From Treponema sp. (GTDB lineage: Bacteria; Spirochaetota; Spirochaetia; Treponematales; Treponemataceae): 64,000 nucleotides of DNA. Each line of letters opens with the position of its first letter. Position 1 is the stretch's first letter. The DNA is taken from assembly GCA_022510925.1 (NCBI GenBank), contig JAFLSO010000002.1, forward strand, positions 91,223 to 155,222, in the 5' to 3' direction. Below the pieces are notes generated by a model. The model saw only the letters and a list, made by a program, of their open reading frames with translations. It was not told the origin of the DNA and searched no databases. Both the position numbers and the translations under genes were made by a program. This document shows, piece by piece, positions 58,331 to 64,000 of this stretch.

Positions 58331-59862
58331 TTTACGGCTCCGTCATTTACGCCAGGAACCAGAGCCCGGTTCCTGTTTTTCTGAGCGGCAAAGCGATGCA
58401 CTCCAAGTATAATCCTCAGAACGAGGCGCTCTCGTTCGCAAAGGGCATCAGGGAGCAATTCCTTATAGCGGGGGGCATAGGCGCGGGCTACCACATAGGC
58501 GCCTATCTGGATTTAAACCCCGGAGCGAAAGTCATAGCGGTGGAGGCGGACGAGGAGAGCCTTGAGTTCTGCAAGCGGATGCCTGAGGTAAGAGACATGG
58601 CCCTGAGGCACGGCGTGCACGTCTGCACGGTGGATGAGGTCCGGGAAGTCATAAAAAGAGAATACATTCCTTCCCTGCACGGAAACCTGACGTTAGGTTT
58701 TAACAGGGTATGGGAAGAGGAGGCTCCAGCGGCGGCAGAAGAGCTCTCCCGTAAAGTCCGTGAGGCGGTCAAAGACATCTCGGCGGATTTCTCGGTCCAG
58801 ACACACTTCGGGAAAATATGGCAGAGGAACATTCTGCTTAACATCCTGAGCATAGAGGAAAACCGCATGCCGCACCTGGACACTGGAAAGACCGCGGCGA
58901 TAATAGCGGCAGGCCCCACGCTTGACGAAAGCATAAGGACCCTGATACGTGACAGGGACTCATACGTGGTAATCTCCACGGACACAGCGTACAGGGCGCT
59001 GCGGGAATACGGCGTAAGAAGCGACGTGGTTGTAAGCGTGGACGCGCAGTGCGTCTCAGGGGAGCATTTTTTCTGCGTCTCGGAATCAAATGCCCTCGCC
59101 GGACACAGCCCGCTTTTCGTGCTCGACACATCGGCATCACGCTCCGCGGTCAAATCTGCGGCACAGACTGGCGCGGGGATTTTTTTCTTCACAGGTCCTC
59201 ATCCCCTGTCCGCCCTCGCATGCGGAGGAACAGCAGTTCCCGGCTTAGAGGCAGGCGGCGGAACAGTTACAATAGCCGCGTGCGACTTCGCAAGGCTCGC
59301 GGGGTTCAAGCGCATGGAGCTTTTCGGCGCGGACTTCTGCTACAACGGTGGCAAGGCTTACGCCAGAGGCACATACCTGGACACACGCCTGGGCATGGGC
59401 GCGTGCCGCACGTCACCCGCTGAGACATCATTCGCCGCACTGATGTTCCGCACAGAGATATACGCTCCTGAAAATCCGCCTGAATTCTCGCCATCAGCAA
59501 AATCGCCCCTCACCTCCCCGGTCCTGGAAAGATACGGCTCCTCTCTTTTAAAATGGTGCGGAGACTACGGATTCTCCCGGTCAGAACAGAAGCGGAACCT
59601 GATCACAAGGGATGCGGGAGAGCAAGTCCCGGAGAAGACCCAGCAGATCCGCTCCCCAAAAGACAACGTAAGGAATTTCTTAAGGAGGGCAGAATCACTT
59701 GCGGCGGAGGAATGCCGCGAACTCCCGCCTGACGCAGAGCTTTTTCCAGTCCTTCCGTATGTGGCGTGGCTCAGAAAATCCGCAGACGGAGATGCAGGCA
59801 TTTTTAAACTGCTTAAACTTGCATACTCACACGCTGTGCGGTATAATCAACTGTATTTGTGA
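58327..59862 (+). CDS. DUF115 (Maf-like) motility-associated protein 2
   Basis: 511 aa, a distant paralog of the preceding gene with the same order of motifs: SKYNPQNEALSFAKGI near the N-terminus, TAAIIAAGPTLDESIRTL, SDVVVSVDAQCVSGEHF and LFGADFCYNGGKAYARGT. The shared order suggests tandem duplication and divergence. The N-terminal part has a GGIGAGYHIGAYLDLNPGAK glycine-rich loop that could bind a nucleotide. Its role is probably flagellin glycosylation like other Maf proteins. The ATG overlaps the upstream stop. Confidence 0.85.
   Translation: MIYGSVIYARNQSPVPVFLSGKAMHSKYNPQNEALSFAKGIREQFLIAGGIGAGYHIGAYLDLNPGAKVIAVEADEESLEFCKRMPEVRDMALRHGVHVCTVDEVREVIKREYIPSLHGNLTLGFNRVWEEEAPAAAEELSRKVREAVKDISADFSVQTHFGKIWQRNILLNILSIEENRMPHLDTGKTAAIIAAGPTLDESIRTLIRDRDSYVVISTDTAYRALREYGVRSDVVVSVDAQCVSGEHFFCVSESNALAGHSPLFVLDTSASRSAVKSAAQTGAGIFFFTGPHPLSALACGGTAVPGLEAGGGTVTIAACDFARLAGFKRMELFGADFCYNGGKAYARGTYLDTRLGMGACRTSPAETSFAALMFRTEIYAPENPPEFSPSAKSPLTSPVLERYGSSLLKWCGDYGFSRSEQKRNLITRDAGEQVPEKTQQIRSPKDNVRNFLRRAESLAAEECRELPPDAELFPVLPYVAWLRKSADGDAGIFKLLKLAYSHAVRYNQLYL
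58683..58700. repeat. imperfect palindrome AAACCTGACGTTAGGTTT, copy 3
   Basis: 18 bp, one mismatched pair, in frame as N-L-T-L-G-F-N in DUF115 protein 2. The equivalent peptide NLTLG occurs in DUF115 protein 1, but at a different place in the protein. Confidence 0.5.
59819..59847 (+). promoter_or_regulatory. promoter for the GGDEF-like membrane protein gene
   Basis: TTGCAT (59819-59824) and TATAAT (59842-59847) are 17 bp apart, inside the end of the DUF115 gene. The predicted start near 59854 leaves an 18-base leader with GAGAGG before the ATG at 59872. Confidence 0.55.
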
Positions 59863-59871
59863 GAGGTCCGT

Positions 59872-61284
59872 ATGAAAAGGAAGAGTAATAATATTTTCAT
59901 GGCATGCATAAGCGCGGTCTACATTATTACCGTAATCTTATACATTACGGCGCTTGCGGTGGAGAGGCACAGAGGCCCCGTGCGGGAGCAGGAGCGTTTC
60001 TCCCAGATTACAAAGGACCTGAGCCGCTCTCTCCTTGTCAACGACCCCGAGAGCGCCGCCTTTAAGGACGACATACTCAGCGCGCTGAACCAGGTGCAGG
60101 ACATAGCCGCCATACAGATAAGCACGGACGGCAAGCTGATTTTCTCATACCCCGTGGACGCTCCCGCCATCGCGCTCACAACATCCCCGCTCGTAAGATC
60201 GCACAGCACGGCATTGAACGCGGAAAGCGGAAAGAAAGTCACGCTCACGCTGTCACTGTATCTTCTAAAGCCCTACTCCATCTTCTACTGGGCGCGCATA
60301 GCGTTCATAATAATTCTCACGGCCACACTGTCCTGCGTGCTCTACATGATTTTCTTTGCGTTCAAGCCCGGGCAGGATGAGGCAGATGATTACGATTACG
60401 GGCCCGGTGACGGCATCACGTCGGACACAGAGCCTGAGGCTGCACGGACTGAGGAGCAGGACGCAGACGCCGGGGAGCAGACGGAGACGGTGACCACGCG
60501 GGAGGAAGAGGAGGCGCCCGCCGCGGAGAAAGACGTGCCTGAAAAGGAGGAGCCTTCCGCAGTCACGGAGCCTCACGCTGACGGCCGGACTGGGGCCGAT
60601 GTCACCGCGCAGGAGACAGATAATACTATCGGCAATGAGAGCCAAGTCTCCGGCGCGCAGGGAGAGGAGCCTTCCGTGACCACAGAAGAGAGCATTGGGA
60701 ATACAGAGGAGACCCCGGAGGCTTCCAGCAGCTCATCTGAAGAGAATGACGTGCCCCAGGATACAGGCGCCGCGCCGCAGGGACTTTATTCGCCGCTTAC
60801 AGGATTCGGCTGGGAAAGCTACATGATACCCAGGCTTGACAAAGAGCTGATTCGCGCGGCAGGCTCGGAGCAGGACCTGGCGCTGCTTACGCTGAGGATT
60901 CCGGGCATTGAATGGCGGAGTGAGAGCGCCAGAAAAATCGCAAGCCTTGTAATAAGCACAGTGCGCTTCGAGGACCTGGTGTTCGACTACAAGACGGACG
61001 GCTGCTCTGCCATCCTGCAGGGAGAGGACACTGATCACGCAATTCAAATAGCGGAGACTCTTTACGGCGGCATAATGCCCATACTGCATGAGACGGACGC
61101 GCAGGGAAAGGCTTACATAGGAATATCCACGCGCTCACTGCGGCTTATATCGGGGAGCAGACTGGCGAACGAGTCCGAGCAGGCGCTGATTCACGCGCTT
61201 AACGACAAGGACTCTCCCATAATAGCATTCCGCGTGAATCCCGATAAATACAGGAAATTCATAAGCGAAAGCGCCCGGGCCTAA
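59872..61284 (+). CDS. membrane protein with degenerate GGDEF-like C-terminal domain
   Basis: 470 aa. Two membrane helices (about 9-31 and 143-165) enclose a 110-residue periplasmic domain with VQDIAAIQISTDGKLIFSYP. A 140-residue acidic, disordered linker follows, then a C-terminal domain (about 304-465) starting GLYSPLTGFGWESYMIPRLD, which mirrors the DPLTGLxNRxxF start of GGDEF domains. The signature loop position reads FDYKTDGCSAIL in place of GGDEF, so no diguanylate cyclase activity is expected. It might act as a pseudo-enzyme sensor. The stop overlaps the convergent TPR gene. Confidence 0.78.
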   Translation: MKRKSNNIFMACISAVYIITVILYITALAVERHRGPVREQERFSQITKDLSRSLLVNDPESAAFKDDILSALNQVQDIAAIQISTDGKLIFSYPVDAPAIALTTSPLVRSHSTALNAESGKKVTLTLSLYLLKPYSIFYWARIAFIIILTATLSCVLYMIFFAFKPGQDEADDYDYGPGDGITSDTEPEAARTEEQDADAGEQTETVTTREEEEAPAAEKDVPEKEEPSAVTEPHADGRTGADVTAQETDNTIGNESQVSGAQGEEPSVTTEESIGNTEETPEASSSSSEENDVPQDTGAAPQGLYSPLTGFGWESYMIPRLDKELIRAAGSEQDLALLTLRIPGIEWRSESARKIASLVISTVRFEDLVFDYKTDGCSAILQGEDTDHAIQIAETLYGGIMPILHETDAQGKAYIGISTRSLRLISGSRLANESEQALIHALNDKDSPIIAFRVNPDKYRKFISESARA

Positions 61285-61910
61285 TTCTGATTGGATGAAG
61301 AATCGTTCTCCGCGGGCGCAAGATCCTCCACGCCGTCCAGACCGTCTGCGATTTTTGAGCGTATGTCGGGGATGGCCTCGTCATCGGGGAAAGTTTCCTT
61401 AAGGAGATAGAATTTCTCCTCCGCGAGCTCGTATTTTCCGTCAGCCATAAGAAGCGCTATGTAATCTTTCAGCAGAGAGGCATCGTGGGGATTCTCCCCG
61501 GACAAAGTCCTGTACATCTCCTCAGCGGTATTGAAATTCCCACTCATCGCCTCAATGTAGGCAAGTGAGATTCTAAGATTCAAATTCTCAGGATCACGCT
61601 CCAGCAGTATGCCGAATGACTCACGCGCGCTGTCCCAGTCTTTGCCGAGCGCCTGGCATCTGGCCATCTTGTAGAACGCCGAGTCCTTAAGGACTTTGCT
61701 CCGCATGCACAGACCGTAATACTCTATGGCCTTGGAATAATTTTTGTTCGCCTCATAGGCCTGGGCTATATTGTAGTACTCGGAATAGATGTTGCTCTCT
61801 TTGGCGGCGGCCTCGCCCACTACAGGAAAACCATCGGAGGACGCGCATGATAGCAGCGTCAGAATGAGAGAAACGGCCGCAACAGAAAGGCAGGATTTAG
61901 CAAGGCTCAT
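61281..61910 (-). CDS. TPR-containing lipoprotein
   Basis: 209 aa. The signal peptide ends in a lipobox (LLSCASSDG; Cys about residue 22). TPR-like units are seen: YYNIAQAYEANKNYSKAIEYY, FYKMARCQALGKDWDSARESF, LRISLAYIEAMSGNFNTAEEMY and LLMADGKYELAEEKFYLL. It is likely anchored at the periplasmic side of a membrane as an assembly factor. It begins one base after the UPRT-like gene and converges with the GGDEF-like gene. Confidence 0.85.
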   Translation of the reverse strand: MSLAKSCLSVAAVSLILTLLSCASSDGFPVVGEAAAKESNIYSEYYNIAQAYEANKNYSKAIEYYGLCMRSKVLKDSAFYKMARCQALGKDWDSARESFGILLERDPENLNLRISLAYIEAMSGNFNTAEEMYRTLSGENPHDASLLKDYIALLMADGKYELAEEKFYLLKETFPDDEAIPDIRSKIADGLDGVEDLAPAENDSSSNQN

Positions 61911-61911
61911 A

Positions 61912-62952
61912 TCACATGAATCCCAGGACCAGATCCTCTATGGCCTTAAGCTGGGAGCGGTAGAGCCCTGTTATGTTGTGGCCGTAGTCCGCGATGAGCT
62001 GTATTATGTTCCTGGGAGAATCCGGGCTGTCACGGCCGTTAAGACGGTCGCCGGCATCGCCCAGTCCGGGCATTATGTACGCCTTCTCGTTCAGCACAGG
62101 ATCCATCCACAATGTGTAGCACGTGCAGTTAGGCAGGGCCCTGGTTATGCGGAGGCTTCCCTTAAGCGCTGATATAACGTTGAAGAATTTTATGCTCCTG
62201 GGCTTTATGCCCTGCTCCTGCAGATACTTCACCACCGTAACGAGCGAGCCTCCCGTGGCATTCATGGGGTCCGCGAAAACCCAGTCCTTCCCGTCAAGAT
62301 CGTCCAGGTTGAAGAATGAATTCTTAAGGTTCAGTATGTACTGCATGTTATTCTCGCTCTTAGTGTCATCGCGGCTGATTTTAAAGAGCGCGAACGGAGT
62401 CACATAGTCCGTGGACGAGTATTCCTGTATCTCCTTGGACATAATCATGCTGGGAAGAAGCGCGCCCCTCAGCATAACGCACATGACAGAATCCTTTATC
62501 TTGTCATCCACGTTGGGGATTTTATGGACCGCATAATTCTGCACGGGAGTGTCCACAGGAGTCCGCACGATGATATGCCCGCTCCTGTCAGAATGCTCGT
62601 CCGTGTACGCAAGCCTGAAAAGCATCTCGTAGGCGCGCTGGCTGTAATACATGAATTCCGCATGGTCGGTCCTTACGTCGCGCAGCTTGGAGATTACGCG
62701 GCTTGCCTCAGCATGCGCACCCTCCTCCGTCTCGAACGAGAACACTTTTATGCGCGGATGCCTGGAGCATATCTCCTGCATCCTGTGGCCCATGGCGTCA
62801 AAGTGCCGTATTATATCTGCCTCGCTCACGGGTGAGAAACTCTTCAATGTCTCCGCGTACATATCCTGCAGGGATTTCAGGTCCTGTAAATCATCCTGCG
62901 TCAAATAGCCGTCCAAATCCTCTGCCTTAAGAATAACTTTCCCGTCGCTCAT
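61912..62952 (-). CDS. upp: uracil phosphoribosyltransferase-like protein with N-terminal extension
   Basis: 346 aa, against about 210 for Upp. The C-terminal two thirds fit UPRT: the PRPP loop DPMNATGGS is at residues 228-236 and the uracil-binding GLGDAGDRL motif is near the C-terminus, with [11 protein letters not shown] as a variant of the VxILRAGL block. The first 120 residues are extra, and contain an acidic helix and a [11 protein letters not shown] stretch. The product would turn uracil plus PRPP into UMP. The extension could be regulatory. The pyrimidine phosphorylase at 19920-21260 could provide uracil. AGAGG is before the ATG. Confidence 0.82.
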   Translation of the reverse strand: MSDGKVILKAEDLDGYLTQDDLQDLKSLQDMYAETLKSFSPVSEADIIRHFDAMGHRMQEICSRHPRIKVFSFETEEGAHAEASRVISKLRDVRTDHAEFMYYSQRAYEMLFRLAYTDEHSDRSGHIIVRTPVDTPVQNYAVHKIPNVDDKIKDSVMCVMLRGALLPSMIMSKEIQEYSSTDYVTPFALFKISRDDTKSENNMQYILNLKNSFFNLDDLDGKDWVFADPMNATGGSLVTVVKYLQEQGIKPRSIKFFNVISALKGSLRITRALPNCTCYTLWMDPVLNEKAYIMPGLGDAGDRLNGRDSPDSPRNIIQLIADYGHNITGLYRSQLKAIEDLVLGFM

Positions 62953-62956
62953 GATG

Positions 62957-63925
62957 CTACCTCTTCTCTTCGATTATCTTGTCGCCCACGACCTTGTAAT
63001 GCTTTCCTGTTATAGGATCGCGCGTGAACAAATCATTTATCTGCTTCTGTGTAACGGGGATGTCCGATATCTGAATCGTAAGATTCTCCAGCACCCGCAC
63101 GGAGGCGCCCAGCTGCCCGAATGAGAGCTTGAGCATGGCGTTGAATGCCTCCATGGCCTTGGGGTTCGCTATGTGCAGGTTTATGGTGAGCCTGTAGCGC
63201 CCCGAGTATTCAGACGGCTTCTCCGAATCCGGGAAGTAGACCATGCGCCCGCTCACATAGTCGCAGCCGTTCACGGTGGTGCCTATCATGTTGCGAAGAT
63301 ACTGCCCCGGCTTAGTTATGTAAAAGAGGATGTCCTGGCTTTCCTGCGTTATCCACGGAACATATTCCTGATCTCCGAGCTCCGCGTGCAGCGCGTAATT
63401 CTCAAGGAGAGGGTCCAGATTCTTTGCCGCGCACAGAATGCTCTCGGAGGGGAAGCTCAGCCTGAAATCGGAGCCAAGCCGTGAGTAAACGTCAAATTCC
63501 ACAGGCTGTCCGCGGGCCTGCGCCTCCTCAGAGGAGAGAGCGGTGTACGGATTTTTGTTCCAGCCGTTTTTCTTAGTGAGCAGGGCGTCCACCGCCACGG
63601 AAGGTATGTTCCCGAGTGCCGCCGCCTCAAGCCTGGACCTGTCCTTGACAGTGCCGAGCCCCAGATAAAAATTATCCACGCGCGAGAGCAGCAGACGGGC
63701 ACTCTTCTCCGTGAGGCCCTCTATCTGCGCGCTAAGAATCGCGGCGGACAAATCCATGTGGTTCTGTACAGGAACGTTTATGTAAATGCTTGAGTCCGGG
63801 CTAAGAAGCGCAAGGGGATGCACCTCGTCGTTTCTGGAAGAAGACGGAAGGCTCCTGCAGCCTGAAAGCACGGCCAGCGCCATGAGAAACGCCGCGGCAG
63901 AAAAAATTACTATCCTCTCTCTCAT
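62957..63925 (-). CDS. putative lipoprotein of unknown function
   Basis: 322 aa. A signal peptide ([15 protein letters not shown]) ends in a lipobox Cys at about residue 23. The mature part has [34 protein letters not shown] and a run of amphipathic strands, with [16 protein letters not shown] at the end. No family recognised. The ATG has GGGAGGA upstream, and the stop is five bases before the UPRT-like gene. It may form a unit with the UPRT-like and TPR-lipoprotein genes. Confidence 0.72.
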   Translation of the reverse strand: MRERIVIFSAAAFLMALAVLSGCRSLPSSSRNDEVHPLALLSPDSSIYINVPVQNHMDLSAAILSAQIEGLTEKSARLLLSRVDNFYLGLGTVKDRSRLEAAALGNIPSVAVDALLTKKNGWNKNPYTALSSEEAQARGQPVEFDVYSRLGSDFRLSFPSESILCAAKNLDPLLENYALHAELGDQEYVPWITQESQDILFYITKPGQYLRNMIGTTVNGCDYVSGRMVYFPDSEKPSEYSGRYRLTINLHIANPKAMEAFNAMLKLSFGQLGASVRVLENLTIQISDIPVTQKQINDLFTRDPITGKHYKVVGDKIIEEKR

Positions 63926-63937
63926 AAGAATCCTCCC

Positions 63938-64000
63938 TTATGCTTTGGATATCCTGACAAACCAAGTGACTTCGTCCGCCTCCACGGGCACGGCGCCGGA
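63938..64000 (-). CDS. 3' end of an upstream gene, truncated by the window edge
   Basis: The last 20 codons of an open frame end in TAA at 63938-63940, reading SGAVPVEADEVTWFVRISKA. It ends 12 bases before the lipoprotein gene start, the same tight spacing as other minus-strand operon neighbours. Nothing more can be said about its product. Confidence 0.45.
   Translation of the reverse strand, partial: SGAVPVEADEVTWFVRISKA

Noticed and set aside
1-64000. CRISPR arrays, insertion sequences, phage genes or rRNA
   Set aside because: No regularly spaced direct repeats, transposase motifs, integrase or rRNA stretches were seen on either strand.

Overview
The window is a piece of a spirochaete chromosome, most likely Treponema or a close relative. 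The left 15.5 kb carries the treponemal fla (motility) operon in its characteristic order, read on the minus strand: flbD-motA-motB-fliL-fliM-fliY-fliO(fliZ)-fliP-fliQ-fliR-flhB-flhA-flhF-flhG-hypothetical-whiG-fapA. Other treponemal signs are FliY in place of a short FliN, a WhiG-type flagellar sigma factor, and tandem DUF115 (Maf-like) proteins beside a very acidic protein. G+C is moderate (about 55% by eye), with frequent ATA and AGG codons and rare TTA and GGT codons. Genes are packed tightly, with many ATGA overlaps and several convergent pairs whose 3' ends overlap.

Layout. (1) 1-15.5 kb: fla operon, minus strand, cut at the left edge inside a fapA-like gene. (2) 15.6-17.9 kb: a divergent OmpR-type response regulator and its histidine kinase. 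(3) 17.9-25 kb: miaA-rpoZ (minus) divergent from recO, then pyrimidine-nucleoside phosphorylase-recJ-M23 peptidase (plus). (4) 24.5-29.6 kb: a minus-strand unit of a HATPase-like protein, a lipoprotein, trmB, ligA and a membrane protein. (5) 29.7-32.9 kb: membrane protein-dinB (plus). (6) 32.9-37.6 kb: a galactokinase-like GHMP kinase, surE, a TPR protein and an NHL/vWA protein (minus). (7) 37.8-41.9 kb: lnt followed by a complete biotin ECF transporter, bioY-bioM-bioN (plus). (8) 41.9-46 kb: an anaerobic deoxyribonucleotide cluster, nrdR-nrdD-(glycyl-radical/glutaredoxin hybrid)-nrdG, then a tRNA with CAT anticodon and yhbY. (9) 46.5-54.2 kb: a chemoreceptor, two small membrane proteins, a SulP transporter, smpB, a Sua5-type enzyme and an FtsB-like protein. 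(10) 54.3-61.3 kb: acidic repeat protein, two DUF115 proteins and a membrane protein with a degenerate GGDEF-like domain. (11) 61.3-64 kb: TPR lipoprotein, UPRT-like protein, lipoprotein, and the tail of one more gene.

Most notable observations. First, NrdD at 42484-44595 keeps its ATP-cone and zinc-finger C-terminus but has no RxxGY glycyl-radical motif. That motif is instead at residues 33-38 of the next, separately promoted gene, fused to a CPHC glutaredoxin-like domain; this looks like a split class III ribonucleotide reductase. Second, several transcription units start with an ATG lying about 7-10 nt after a sigma70-like -10 and have no Shine-Dalgarno, suggesting leaderless mRNAs. Third, a short palindrome, ACCTAACGTTAGGT, recurs inside coding sequences. 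Fourth, a G6 tract at the fliO start leaves an ideal upstream ATG one base out of frame. Functions were assigned by reading motifs; no database search was run.
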